From positions 62,001 to 126,000 of the forward strand of contig NZ_FNVT01000026.1 of the NCBI RefSeq assembly GCF_900108335.1: 64,000 bases of DNA, read 5' to 3'. The translations under genes were made by a program, and so were the position numbers. Of this stretch, positions 52,672 to 61,939 are shown one piece after another. The notes beneath the pieces are model-generated. The model had not been told where the DNA came from. It worked only from the letters and a program-made list of their open reading frames with translations, and made no database searches. The number at the start of each line of letters is the position of its first letter. The first letter of the stretch is position 1. This DNA comes from Nonomuraea solani. GTDB taxonomy: Bacteria; Actinomycetota; Actinomycetes; Streptosporangiales; Streptosporangiaceae.

Positions 52672-53049
52672 TCACGCCCGGCCGTCCTGCCCCGCATTCG
52701 GCCTGTAGCCCGTCCCCGACCCGGCTGCACCGTACCTTCGCCTGTATCGCTCCTGATACAAGCCCTCGATGCGCTGCACCGCCGTGTCCATCTCCGAGCA
52801 CGGGCACACCGTGTACTCCCATCTTCCCGTCCCGCGTTCCTCTCTTGGTGACCACCGGAAACGCCACATGCCGCGTTCCCACTCGCACCACACCGTCACG
52901 CCCACCGACCAGATCCCCACCAGCGCGATCCCGTGAGCCTCGGAGACCTCCGACGTGACGCCCCGACGGCCCAGACGCTCCGCCAGCTCACTCGCGAGCT
53001 CACCCGCCGACCGTCCCGGATCACTCCACACTCCGGCCGCCGCCCTCAA
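52672..53049 (-). CDS. Hypothetical protein, ~125 aa
   Basis: The start is uncertain (TTG 53049 or GTG 53031). The body has a protein-like pattern: AGELASELAERLGRRGVTSE, HGIALVGIWSVGVTVWCEW, YTVCPCSEMDTAVQRIEGLY. It contains a CPC pair but no recognised domain. It starts 23 bp after the RsbW-like gene, in the same direction, and such small genes are often paired with these ATPases in actinomycetes. Confidence 0.5.
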   Translation of the reverse strand: MRAAAGVWSDPGRSAGELASELAERLGRRGVTSEVSEAHGIALVGIWSVGVTVWCEWERGMWRFRWSPREERGTGRWEYTVCPCSEMDTAVQRIEGLYQERYRRRYGAAGSGTGYRPNAGQDGRA

Positions 53050-53071
53050 CGCTCAGCTACCCCGGGCCGGC

Positions 53072-53623
53072 TCACGTCGCTGGCTCCTCTGATCGCTCAT
53101 CCAGCGGGAGCAACGCCCACACGACCCGTTCGCCCACCTGCGTCAGCTCGGTGCCCCAGCAGCCGCCTGTCAGCTCGTTGACCAGCCATAGGCCCCTCCC
53201 GCGTATTTCGCCCAGGGCGGGCATACGCGGCATGGGAACCGACGCCGATCGGCCAGGGTCCAACACCGCCAGCCGCCAGTAACGCCGCCCTCCCACCTCC
53301 TCCGACCGCAGACTCAGCCGCACCCACGCGCCACCACCATGAACCAGCGCGTTGGTCATCAACTCCGACACGATCAGCTCTAGATCATCCAGCGCAGGGT
53401 GATCCCCCACCCACCGTCGAAGTTCCCGGCGAGCCAAGCGCGGCAACTGACGCTTCTGATCTAGCTCCCGGAGCATCCACACCCTGATGCCTGCGCACGG
53501 AGGATCTGACGCGACTGCTGCTTGCATACCGCTCACCGACTTTGGTTGTGATCGATTCCCTGGACGCGCCTTTTGTCTTGAATATCGCTGTGTCATCACA
53601 CCTGTGAGGGTGCGATGAATCAC
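53072..53623 (-). CDS. RsbW-like ATP-binding protein (anti-sigma-type kinase fold)
   Basis: A 183-aa protein; the effective start could be internal (MQAAVAS or MLRELDQ). HATPase_c_2 motifs: N box DDLELIVSELMTNALVHGGG, and later RGRGLWLVNELTGGCWG. It is divergent from an Scr1-type HTH gene, a standard actinomycete arrangement in which the three proteins (HTH, DUF397, ATPase) form one regulatory unit. The target is not visible. Confidence 0.75.
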   Translation of the reverse strand: MIHRTLTGVMTQRYSRQKARPGNRSQPKSVSGMQAAVASDPPCAGIRVWMLRELDQKRQLPRLARRELRRWVGDHPALDDLELIVSELMTNALVHGGGAWVRLSLRSEEVGGRRYWRLAVLDPGRSASVPMPRMPALGEIRGRGLWLVNELTGGCWGTELTQVGERVVWALLPLDERSEEPAT

Positions 53624-53735
53624 TAGTCAGGATGGCATTCAGCAGGTACTTTTCTAGCGTTCGCCAAAGTCTGTAGTGACACAGTTTCCACGCCACAGAG
53701 TTTCACCAGAGTGGTTTAGACGAGGAGGTGAGGTA

Positions 53736-54575
53736 TTGGGAGTCGAGGTGAAACTGGATCCCGAAACCAGCCCAGAAGCCCGATTCGGCTACGAATTGCG
53801 TGAACGGCGCAAAGCAGCGGGATTGACGCTAGAGCAGCTTGGGGCACGAGTTGCGCTCACCGGTCAGCAGATCGGCAATATCGAGCGAGCAGAACGTCGC
53901 ATGAACGAGGATAGAGCGCGTCTGTGCGAGGAAGTCATGGGCCTGCCCTCAGGCGATCTTGTGCAGCACCTTCCCCGCAGAGCCCGCAGCAACGCGACCT
54001 TCCGGAACTTCCTTCCGTGGATCGACCGGGAAAAGCGCGCTACGGAGCTGTGCGCCTACGAGGCACTGATCGTTCCCGGTCTTCTTCAAACACAGGAGTA
54101 CGCGGAGGCGATCTGCCTCGGCGTCCCCGGCACAACCCCTGAGCAAGCGCGGGAGAAGGTGGAAGCCCGCATGCATCGGCAGACCATCCTGCGTCGGGAC
54201 AACCCTCCGTACCTGTACGCAGTCCTCGATCAAGCCGCCTTGCTGCGCCCGGTAGGGAACGAGGAAGTCACCCGGAACCAGCTTCAACACCTCCTCGCCA
54301 TGGGCAGAAGTCCGAATATAGTGATTCAGATCGTCCCCCTACGTGCCATGTCCGCCAGTGGCCTGGTCGCGGGGTTCGTGATCGCCCGCACGGCTGGAGA
54401 TGGAGACGAAGCCGCCTACATCGACGCCCCGGGTGGAGGTCGCATGATCGATCAGCTGGACCACCTGGAGAGGCTGAAGGCGTGGTTTCAGGCGATCAGG
54501 GCGGATGCACTTCCCCGGAAAGACTCGTTGACGCTCATTGAAGAGAGGTTGGACCAGAAATGGATCTGGAGCTGA
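53736..54575 (+). CDS. HTH regulator with DUF5753 (Scr1-type antitoxin-like)
   Basis: A 279-aa protein from TTG 53736, behind GAGGAGGTGAGG; an ATG at 53676 would add 20 residues. XRE HTH: LRERRKAAGLTLEQLGARVA, then QQIGNIERAERRM. The rest is DUF5753: ALIVPGLLQTQEYAEAICLG, MGRSPNIVIQIVPL, and a terminal DSLTLIEERL. Its stop lies 16 bases inside the DUF397 gene, so translation is coupled. Pairs like this act as paralogues of the Streptomyces BldB/WhiJ system. Confidence 0.85.
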   Translation: MGVEVKLDPETSPEARFGYELRERRKAAGLTLEQLGARVALTGQQIGNIERAERRMNEDRARLCEEVMGLPSGDLVQHLPRRARSNATFRNFLPWIDREKRATELCAYEALIVPGLLQTQEYAEAICLGVPGTTPEQAREKVEARMHRQTILRRDNPPYLYAVLDQAALLRPVGNEEVTRNQLQHLLAMGRSPNIVIQIVPLRAMSASGLVAGFVIARTAGDGDEAAYIDAPGGGRMIDQLDHLERLKAWFQAIRADALPRKDSLTLIEERLDQKWIWS

Positions 54576-54775
54576 GTGAGGAAATCGCGAACGCGTCATG
54601 GCGGAAGAGTCCTCTCTCGGATGGCGAAGGGAACTGCGTCGAGGTGGCTACCCTTGCGGCCGGCCGCATCGCGGTCAGGGACAGCAAGGACCCAAACGGG
54701 CCTGCTCTGGTGTTCACCACTCCGGAGTGGATGGCGTTCACCGGAGGTGTGAAAGAGGGAGCGTTCGACCTTTAA
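54560..54775 (+). CDS. DUF397 domain protein
   Basis: A 71-aa protein, overlapping the end of the HTH gene by 16 bases. It has the family pattern: WRKSPLSDGEGNCVEVATLA, VRDSKDPNGPALVFTTPEW. It partners the upstream HTH protein, as in Scr1/WhiJ-type pairs. The length is typical. Confidence 0.85.
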   Translation: MDLELSEEIANASWRKSPLSDGEGNCVEVATLAAGRIAVRDSKDPNGPALVFTTPEWMAFTGGVKEGAFDL

Positions 54776-54899
54776 ACACCCGGCAACCGGGGACCTGACC
54801 TTCTGGTTGGGTTCTCGTCATGTCGCGTGACACGAGCTGCTTGTTGTGCTTCACACGCCTGAAGCACTCTGTACTGAGCCAGTTGGCATTCCGGCAGTT

Positions 54900-54993
54900 G
54901 CGACATCCGATATTTGTCAGCGGTGGTGATGTCCACGTCACCGCTGATCGTGATCAGGCATACGCCGGGCAGGTAGCGGTGGGTCATTCTCAT
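54900..54993 (-). pseudogene. STAS-domain gene fragment (N-terminal only)
   Basis: MRMTHRYLPGVCLITISGDV followed by DITTADKYR is the start of an anti-sigma-factor antagonist. The sequence departs from the family after about residue 28 and drifts into unrelated codons. Only the first strand-helix remains. It overlaps the end of the next STAS gene. Confidence 0.5.
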
Positions 54994-55300
54994 GCCAGCC
55001 TCCGGGGGCGCGGAATCAGCGCCTGAGTATCGAGGAGCGTCGTGATCGCGGCTTCTGTGCTGGGATGGATGTTGAGGGCGTCCCAGACTTCGGTGATCTG
55101 GAGCAGGCGGGCGGGCAGATCCCGCACCGCGGCCAGGTGCAGGAAGCTGCCTTGCCTGCGCACGTCGCCGTGGACGCGGAGCAGGACGTGCAGGCCAGTG
55201 CTGTCCATGAAGGTGAGCCCGCCCAGGTCGAGCACCATGGGCCGACCAGGCTGCCGCATCCGACCGCTGTAGGTCTCCAGGTCGTCGGCGTTTGTTAGAC
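54990..55300 (-). pseudogene. STAS-domain anti-sigma antagonist, N-terminally truncated
   Basis: The remaining part is clear: TNADDLETYSGRMRQPGRP, MVLDLGGLTFMDSTGLHVLL, RLLQITEVWDALNIHPS. The conserved DSTG phosphorylation motif is intact. The opening strand (about 20 residues) is replaced at about 55295 by transposon-related sequence. A frame continues upstream but without homology, so the gene is probably not expressed correctly. It ends at 54990, overlapping the second STAS fragment. Confidence 0.6.
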
Positions 55301-55485
55301 GACGTCTGGTGCGACGATGATCCGGGGTGTTGGCGTCACGGTCGTGAGTATCGCCTGAGAGGACAAGGTAAGGCCTTGTCCTCGTTCGTGTGCGGAGACA
55401 ACGTGCGCATGTCCGGGAAAGAGACGGCCTTCCCGTCTCTCTTGGCCGAGTCACCGGGAGGGCTGTGTTCGCGCACGGAGGCGCT

Positions 55486-56265
55486 GTGCTCACGGTAGAG
55501 GCCGACGCGGCTGGGGTCGAGACGCGACTGCTGGTGGGGGAGATCATCTGTCCGGGGTGTGAGCTGGGGTTGCGGCCGTGGGGCTGGGCGCGTCGCCGGG
55601 TCATCCGCGGGCTTGCCGGGCAGCAGGTGATGCGTCCGCGTCGTGGTCAGTGCCCTGCGTGCTGGGAGACGCATGTCCTGTTGCCGGTGACCGCCTTGCT
55701 CCGCCGGGCAGACGCGGCGGTGGTGATCGGCGCTGCGCTGGCGGTCAAGGCCGCTGGTACGGGGCATCGCCGGATCGCGGGATGGCTGGATCGGCCGAGC
55801 CCCACGGTGCGGGGCTGGCTGCGCGCGTTCGCCCGCGCGGCCGAGGCGATCAGAGCGTACTTCGCCGTGGCACTGGTCGGGCTGGCCGCTGACCCGGTGC
55901 TGCCGCGCACCGGTGGGGACATGACGGCCGATGCAGTGGCGGTGATCGCCGAGGTGGCCGATGCGGCGGGGCGGGGCACGCACCAAATCTTCGGTGCTTC
56001 TACCTGCGGTTTCGCATGGTCGAGGCCCGTACTGAGGTGGTCAAGGGCGGTGTGGAGCGATGAGGATGCCTGCGGCCTTCGCCGCGCCAGGGGCTGCGCA
56101 AGCCGGTCGGCGACCTGTCCCGAGGCGCCGTCGTGGCCGACATCGTTACCACCGTGGCCGTCACGGCCGCGCAGGTGCACGACGGAACGACTCCTCTTGG
56201 GGACGAACTCACCGGAGGCGGCAGCGACCGGGCCGTATCGCGGGTGTTCAGGAACGGCCGATTGA
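55486..56265 (+). pseudogene. Transposon-associated zinc-ribbon HTH protein, damaged 3' part
   Basis: From GTG 55486 behind GGAGG. CxxC pairs (ICPGCELGL, QCPACWETHVLLP) frame an arginine-rich region, then an HTH-like AGWLDRPSPTVRGWLRAF. The pattern resembles DUF6431-type proteins that accompany actinomycete insertion sequences. After about residue 180 (HQIFGASTCGFAWSRP) the sequence becomes Arg/Pro-rich and overlaps debris of a DDE transposase and the 3' end of ackA, so only the first two thirds are believable. Confidence 0.5.
56064..56247 (+). pseudogene. DDE-type transposase fragment
   Basis: In frame with position 56064, the sequence KPVGDLSRGAVVADIVTTVA then VTAAQVHDGTTPLGDEL matches the pattern of the central strand of IS5/IS4-like transposases (a hydrophobic strand, then V-T-x-A-x-V-H-D). 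Only about 60 codons remain and no start is visible. It lies directly beside the ackA stop. Confidence 0.4.
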
Positions 56266-57462
56266 CGAGGGGAGAGGAGGGGAGGCCAGCCGTGCGAGGG
56301 TCTGGCGGGCGATCTCCTGCTCTTCGTCCGTGGGGATGACCAAGACGGGTACGCCGGCGCCAGCGGGCGATACCGCGCGCTCGCCCGCTGAATCCGTCTC
56401 GTTGAGTGCCGGGTCCAGGGCGATGCCGAGGCGGTCGAGCCCGGTCAAGGAGGCGGCGCGGGTGGCGGCGTCGTGCTCGCCCACCCCTCCGGTGAACACG
56501 ATCGCGTCCACCCGGCCGAGCAGGGCGTAGTACGCGCCGACGTACTTGCGGATCCGCCTGGCGTATATCTCCAGGGCCAACTTGGCCTCCTCGTCATCGC
56601 GGGCCCGCACTGCGCGCATGTCACTGGACCCGGTGAGTGCGAGCAGGCCGCCTTGGTGAGTCAGCGCGTACTCGACCTGCTGGGCGTCGAGAGCGCCTGC
56701 CCGGGCCAGATAGCCGGCGAGGGCGGGATCGACGTCGCCGGAGCGGGTCCCCATGACAAGCCCTTCCAGGGGGGTCAGACCCATGGAGGTGTCGACGCTG
56801 CGGCCACCGGAGATCGCGGTGGCGCTGGCGCCGTTGCCGAGATGCAGCACGATCAGGTTGAGCTCGGCGAGGTCGCGGCCCAGGACGGCGGCGGCGCGGC
56901 GCGAGACGTACGCGCACGAGGTGCCGTGGAAGCCGTAGCGCCGTACACCGAACTGCTCACGCCAGTCGCTCGGCACCGCGTAGGTGTAGGCCTCGGGCGG
57001 CAGCGTACGGTGGAACGCGGTATCGAACACGGCCACCTGCGGCACCTCGGGGAAGACCTTGCGCGCGAGCCGGATGCCGGTCAGGTTGACCGGGTTGTGC
57101 AGGGCAGCGAGCGGGGCCAGCTCCTCGATGGCGGCGATGACCTCGTCGTCGACGAGCACGGCCTCGGTGAATCGTGTACCGCCATGCACCACCCGATGCC
57201 CGACCGCGACTGGCTCCAGCCGCGGCCCAACGGCGGCGAATGCTCCCATCATCGCGTCCAAGCCCTCTTCGTGGCTGGGGAAGGGACGGTCACGCACATA
57301 CGGAGACCCGTTCCCGCTGTGATGCGTGAGCCGCCCCTGCTCCTGCCCGATGCGCTCGATCAGTCCCTTGGCCGAGCGTGCGCGGGTGTGTGGGTCTACG
57401 AGCTCGTACTTGATCGAGGAGGATCCGGTGTTCAGGACGAGAACGCGATCGGCCATGTCCAT
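56248..57462 (-). CDS. ackA: Acetate kinase
   Basis: A 404-aa protein. Conserved motifs are all present: NTGSSSIKYEL at the N-terminus, GHRVVHGG, NLTGIRLARK, FDTAFHRTLPPEAYTYAVP, RYGFHGTS and FTGGVGEHDAATR. It interconverts acetyl phosphate plus ADP with acetate plus ATP. It is the last gene of the pflB-pflA-ackA unit, 22 bp downstream of pflA. Acetyl phosphate would come from phosphotransacetylase, not encoded here. The gene appears intact up to its stop, where IS debris begins. Confidence 0.92.
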   Translation of the reverse strand: MDMADRVLVLNTGSSSIKYELVDPHTRARSAKGLIERIGQEQGRLTHHSGNGSPYVRDRPFPSHEEGLDAMMGAFAAVGPRLEPVAVGHRVVHGGTRFTEAVLVDDEVIAAIEELAPLAALHNPVNLTGIRLARKVFPEVPQVAVFDTAFHRTLPPEAYTYAVPSDWREQFGVRRYGFHGTSCAYVSRRAAAVLGRDLAELNLIVLHLGNGASATAISGGRSVDTSMGLTPLEGLVMGTRSGDVDPALAGYLARAGALDAQQVEYALTHQGGLLALTGSSDMRAVRARDDEEAKLALEIYARRIRKYVGAYYALLGRVDAIVFTGGVGEHDAATRAASLTGLDRLGIALDPALNETDSAGERAVSPAGAGVPVLVIPTDEEQEIARQTLARLASPPLPSSIGRS

Positions 57463-57484
57463 GAGCCTATTTCTCTTCAGCGGG

Positions 57485-58210
57485 TCACACGCTGGTGACG
57501 CCGTGAGCGTGGAACTGGGCGTGGACCCGGCTCAGTAGGGCCGGGTCGGGCGGTGGGACGTCGGCGAGCGGGAAGCGCAGGCCGAGGCGTTCGTACTTGC
57601 CGGTGGCCATGCGGTGGAAGGGCAGGACGTCGACCCGTTCGACGTTGCCCAGGCCGGCCACGAAGCGGGCCAGGGCGTCCACGTTCGCGGGGGCGTCGGT
57701 AAGGCCGGGGACCAGCACGAACCGCACCCAGGTAGGTCGGTCCAGGTCGGCAAGGCGTTGGGCGAAGCGCAGGGTGGGCTCGACCGGGCCGCCGGTGAGG
57801 CGGCGGTAGGTGGCCGGGTCGAAGGATTTGATGTCGAGCAGCATCAGGTCGGTGTCGGCGAGCATGGCGTCGGTGGCGCGGGCGCCGAGCAGGCCGGAGG
57901 TGTCGAGGGCGGTGTGAAGGCCGCTGTCGTGGCAGCGGTGCAGCAGGTCTGCGGTGAAGCGGGGCTGAAGGAGCGGCTCGCCCCCGCTGATGGTCACCCC
58001 GCCGCTGGCGACGGAGATGAAGCGCCGATATTTGCCGATCTCGTCCATGATCTCGTCGGTGGTGACCTGGTACCCGTCGCGCATCCGCCAGGTCTCCGGG
58101 TTCTGGCAGTACTGGCAGCGCAGCGGGCAGCCGGCGGTGAACAGGACGAACCTGGTACCGGGGCCGTCAACGCCGACCGACAGGTCCCAGGAGCTGATGA
58201 CGCCGTTCAT
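57485..58210 (-). CDS. pflA: Pyruvate formate-lyase activating enzyme (radical SAM)
   Basis: A 241-aa protein. The [4Fe-4S] ligands are Cys28, Cys32 and Cys35 in CPLRCQYCQN; the SAM-binding GGE lies in SGGVTISGGEPLLQP. It would install the glycyl radical on PflB. Its ATG overlaps the pflB stop (ATGA). Because pflB is split by an insertion, the enzyme probably has no substrate now, but the gene itself is intact. Confidence 0.9.
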   Translation of the reverse strand: MNGVISSWDLSVGVDGPGTRFVLFTAGCPLRCQYCQNPETWRMRDGYQVTTDEIMDEIGKYRRFISVASGGVTISGGEPLLQPRFTADLLHRCHDSGLHTALDTSGLLGARATDAMLADTDLMLLDIKSFDPATYRRLTGGPVEPTLRFAQRLADLDRPTWVRFVLVPGLTDAPANVDALARFVAGLGNVERVDVLPFHRMATGKYERLGLRFPLADVPPPDPALLSRVHAQFHAHGVTSV

Positions 58211-60837
58211 AGCGAGCCGTGGAAGGTGCGGTTGATGACGTCGCGTTGCTGGTCGGGGGTGAGACGGACGAAGTTGACGGCGTATCCGGAGACGCGGATG
58301 GTCAGCTGCGGGTAGCGGTCAGGGTGGGCCATGGCGTCCAGGAGGACGGCGCGGGTGAGGACGTTGACGTTCATGTGGAAGCCGCCGGCGTCGAAGTAGC
58401 CGTCGAGTACGCCGACCAGGTTGCCTACCCGCTCATCCTGGGTGCGACCGAGGCCTTCCGGGGTCGCGGTGTTGGTCAGGGAGATGCCGTCGAGGGCCTG
58501 CTCGTAGGGGAGTTTGGCGACCGATAGGGCGGAGGCGATCATGCCGTGGCGGTCGCGGCCGTTGCTGGGGTTGGCGCCGGGAGCGAACGGCTCGCCGGCG
58601 CGGCGGCCGTCGGGGGTGTTGCCGGTGTGCTTGCCGTAGACGACGTTGGAGGTGATGGTGAGCACGGATTGGGTGTGCTCGGCGTCGCGGTAGGCGGGGT
58701 GGCGGCGGATCTTGGTCATGAAGGAGTGGACGAGTTCGACGGCGATGTCGTCGGCGCGGTCGTCGTTGTTGCCGTAGGCCGGGTAGTTGCCGTCGATCTC
58801 GTAGTCGATCGCCAGGCCGGTGGCGTCTCTGATCACCTTGACGCGGGCGTGCCTGATGGCCGAGAGGCTGTCCGCGGTGACGGACAGGCCGGCGATGCCG
58901 CAGGCCAGGGTGCGTTTGACCGGGTAGTCGTGCAGGGCCATCTCGATGCGCTCGTAGGCGTACTTGTCGTGCATGTAGTGGATGATGTTGAGCGCGTTGA
59001 CGTAGGTCCGGGCGAGCCAGTCCATCATCTGGTCCAGCGCCTTGGTGACCTCCTCGTAGGCGAGGTAGTCTCCGGTCAGGGGTGGATGGGCAGGGCCGAC
59101 CTGGGCGCCGGTCATCTCGTCACGGCCGCCGTTGATCGCGTACAGCAGGGTCTTGGCCAGGTTGACGCGGGCGCCGAAGAACTGCATCTGCCGGCCCACC
59201 GGGGCGGCCGAGACACAGCAGGCGATGGCGGTGTCATCGCCCAGGCGGGGACGCATCAGCTCGTCGCTCTCGTACTGCAGGGCGCTGGTCTCGATGGACA
59301 GGGCGGCACAGAATCGTTTGAACGGCCCAGGCAGGCGCGGGGACCAGAAGACGGTCAGGTTCGGCTCCGGCGCGGGGCCGAGATTGCGCAGCGTCTGCAG
59401 GTAGCGGAAGCTGGTACGGGTCACCAGGGTGCGCCCGTCCGTGCCGATCCCGCCGATCGACTCGGTCACCCAGGTGGGGTCGCCGGAGAAGAGCTGGTCG
59501 TATTCGGGGGTGCGCAGGAAGCGGACGATGCGCAGTTTGATGACGAAGTCGTCGATGAGTTCCTGCGCCCGTTCCTCGGTGATGCGTCCTTCGGCGAGGT
59601 CGCGTTCGAGATAGACGTCGATGAACGTGGAGGTGCTGTGGACGCTCACGTAGTTCCCCCGGGGTTGGCTCACGTAATTCCCCCAGTGCACGGCGACAGG
59701 GTCGTGAACCGCTCGGCGTCCCCGGGCCTCGCACTGCCCACGCTGCCTCCAACAGCTGACCGATCTTGCGCGAGCGCGACCGGGTCAAGGATCGGCCGTA
59801 GGCCGACCGCGCAGCGGCGCGACAGCGTCCTTGACGTGGGCGTGGTCGTGTAATTCCATCGGGCGGCGGAGGCGGCGCCTTCGTCGTGGTCAGGCAGACG
59901 TCCGTCGTCCCTGGGGCGAGGATTGCGAGCGGCCTTTCCGGTCCATGATGAGCGGCCAGTGGGGGAATTCCGTGAGCGGATCACGCCCGGGTGGGGGAAT
60001 TACGTGAGCGCCGACAGTGCGGCCCAGCGACATGGCGGCACCGTTCTGCTCCTTGATCGCGGCCAGGTAGGCGAAGTACAGCCACTGGATCGCCTGGTGC
60101 GCGGTGGCCGCCGGGCGGGAGATGTCGTGGCCGTAGGAGGCGGCCATGTGCTTCAGCTCGTCCAGCGCCCTGAGCTGCTCCGACAGCTCCTCGCGGTCGC
60201 GGATGATCGCGTCGGTGGCCGGCTCGTCGTCCAGGGAGCGTAGCTCGGCGCGTTTGGCCTCGATGAGTCGGTCCACGCCGTAGAGCGCGACGCGGCGGTA
60301 GTCGCCGATGATGCGGCCACGGCCGTAGGCGTCCGGCAGGCCGGTGATGAGGCCGGAGCGGCGGGCGGTCAGGATCTCGGGGGTGTAGGCGTCGAACACG
60401 CCGTCGTTGTGGGTCTTGCGGTATTTCGTGAAGATCTCCTTCACCGCGGGGTTGAGCTGGTAGCCGTAGGCGGCCAGACCGTTCTCCACCATGCGCAGCC
60501 CGCCTGCGGGCATGATGGCCCGCTTCAGCGGCGCGTCGGTCTGCAGGCCCACGATCAGCTCACGATCGCGGTCGATGTAGCCCGGTGCGTAAGCCGTGAT
60601 CGTGGACGGGGTCGTGGTGTCGACATCGAGAATGCCGCGCCGCCGCTCCTCCGGAAACAGTCCGGTCACCTTTACCCATACCGCGCGCGTTCGTTCGGCC
60701 GGCCCGGCCAGGAAGCCCTCGTCGCCCGTATAGGGCGTGTAGTTGGCCTGGATGAAGGAGCGGACGTCCACCTCGGTCCGCCAGGCCATGCCGTGAAAGC
60801 CGCGCCAGGCCTCGAACGCGATCGTCGTGGCGGTCAT
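58207..60837 (-). pseudogene. pflB: Pyruvate formate-lyase, interrupted by a 380-bp insertion
   Basis: The N-terminal part runs from ATG 60837 (behind AAGGGGG) through EQNGAAMSLGRT. The C-terminal part resumes at STSTFIDVYLERD and runs to 58207. Together they make a full PflB: the active Cys-Cys pair is in AIACCVS and the radical Gly in RVSGYAVNFV. Between them lies a 380-bp element with a 4-bp duplication; removing it plus one GTGC copy restores GRTSTFIDVYLERD exactly. The N-terminal reading hits a stop at 59890 inside the element. The intact enzyme converts pyruvate and CoA to acetyl-CoA and formate under anoxia. Confidence 0.92.
59637..60016. mobile_element. 380-bp MITE-like element with IS21-type ends in pflB
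   Basis: The two inward-reading ends begin TGTGGACGCTCACGTAGTTC and TGTCGGCGCTCACGTAATTC; 21 of the first 24 bases match. Second copies of TCACGTAATTCCCCC-type subrepeats follow inside each end, as in IS21 family termini. The target duplication is GTGC (59633-59636 and 60017-60020). No transposase is encoded, and the interior ~240 bp hold only short shadow frames. It must have been moved in trans. The sequence differs from that of the 5759-7095 element, so it belongs to another IS21 subgroup. Confidence 0.85.
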
Positions 60838-60898
60838 GGTTCCCCCTTCGTATCGGACGTCTCCTTCCAATCTCTCCGTGAGGAGGTGCGGGCCACCG

Positions 60899-60934
60899 CG
60901 GTCCAAGGTCCCCGACAGGTGGGACCAAGGTCAT
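60899..60934 (-). promoter_or_regulatory. Tandem DevR/DosR-like boxes upstream of pflB
   Basis: Two 14-mers with the same core (60899-60912 and 60921-60934) lie 22 bp apart, two helical turns, and 62-98 bp upstream of the pflB start. Each matches about 10 of 14 positions of the known DosR core GGGACTWWAGTCCC. This spacing and placement fit an activator binding as two dimers. Confidence 0.5.
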
Positions 60935-61011
60935 CGGGAATAGGGACGTCCGCCTCCGTACCTGCTGCGACGGCGCTGATGTGCTGGTGATCCTGGAAGG
61001 GGGACATCATC

Positions 61012-61492
61012 GTGTCCGTCACGCCGCTGCCACGACGCCGCAAGCTGGGTCCGTGGATGGCGACCGCGCTGGCCGGCGTCTCCATGGTTGTGGCCACCCC
61101 CGACGTCTACCGGCCGAACTCCGAGGGTGAGGCGATGGCCCAGAAGATCTCCACAGGCGGGGAACTGCTCATCACCCATGAACCGTATGAGGCGGTCCGG
61201 GGGTGGCTGCGGTCTGCACCGATGTGTGGTTGTCCATGGGAGATTCCCTCGGGGAGAAGGTCGCCAGAACCGCCGCGCTCACCCGTACCGCGTCACCGCC
61301 GACCTCCTGGAAGCGGCCGCACCCGGGGCGATCTTCCTGCACTGTCTGCCCGCCCACCGCGGCGAGGAGGTCGCCGGGGACGTCATCGACGGCCTCACCT
61401 CCCAGGCGTTCCCCCAGGCTGCCAACCGGCTGCCCACCGCCCAAGCCGTCCTGGAAGCGCTGCTCGGCCGGATCGTGGCAGACGCACCGTGA
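61012..61492 (+). pseudogene. Ornithine carbamoyltransferase, truncated with frameshifts
   Basis: Three frames carry consecutive parts of the C-terminal half of OTC: GVSMVVATPDVYRPNSEGEA and MAQKISTGGELLI, then DVWLSMGDSLGEKVAR, then YRVTADLLEAAAPGAIFLHC with LPAHRGEEV to the stop at 61492. The N-terminal carbamoyl-phosphate domain is missing. The frame changes near 61200 and 61290. In the arginine deiminase pathway this enzyme splits citrulline into ornithine and carbamoyl phosphate. It is not functional here. Confidence 0.7.
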
Positions 61493-61817
61493 GAATCGTC
61501 ATCGCGCTGGCGGCAACGCGCTGCTGCACAGCGGCGAACGCGCCGACGCGGTCACGCAGATCCGCAACGCCGCGTACACCGCCGAGCAGATAGCCCGCCT
61601 GGCCACGTACCACCAGATCCTCATCGTGCACGGCAACGGTCCCCAGGTGGGGCTACTGAACGACGGCTCCTTCACCCCCGGTTCCATGGGACCCAAGTTC
61701 GCGGTGGCCTGCGCGTTCAGCCGCGCCACCGGCCGGCCGGTGGCCATCGGCGCGCTGGACAAGCTCGCGCAGGTGATGGACGGCACCAGCGGCACTCGCG
61801 TCCAGCTCGTCAAGTGA
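61489..61817 (+). pseudogene. Carbamate kinase, frameshifted and internally deleted
   Basis: The GTG at 61489 gives MRIVIAL. After a shift near 61510 it reads NALLHSGERADAVTQIRNAA and HQILIVHGNGPQVGLLND, the carbamate kinase N-terminus. The next bases jump to GSMGPKFAVACAFSRATGRP, which is the C-terminal end; about 180 middle codons are absent. It follows the broken OTC gene directly, so these are relics of an arcBC-type pair. Confidence 0.7.
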
Positions 61818-61837
61818 CCGCCGTGCCTCGCCGATCA

Positions 61838-61852
61838 GGGACCAAAGGCCCT
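61838..61852 (+). promoter_or_regulatory. DevR/DosR-like box upstream of the USP gene
   Basis: GGGACCAAAGGCCCT matches 12 of 14 positions of the DosR core GGGACTWWAGTCCC and is centred about 95 bp upstream of the start codon. It is the best match of the three boxes in this region. Confidence 0.6.
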
Positions 61853-61939
61853 GCTTCGCGGGACCTCCTCCCGCGGCGCCCTTCCGCGCCCGTGTTCGAA
61901 GCTGGAAGTGCGAGATCCGAATTGTTGAGGAGATGTGTG

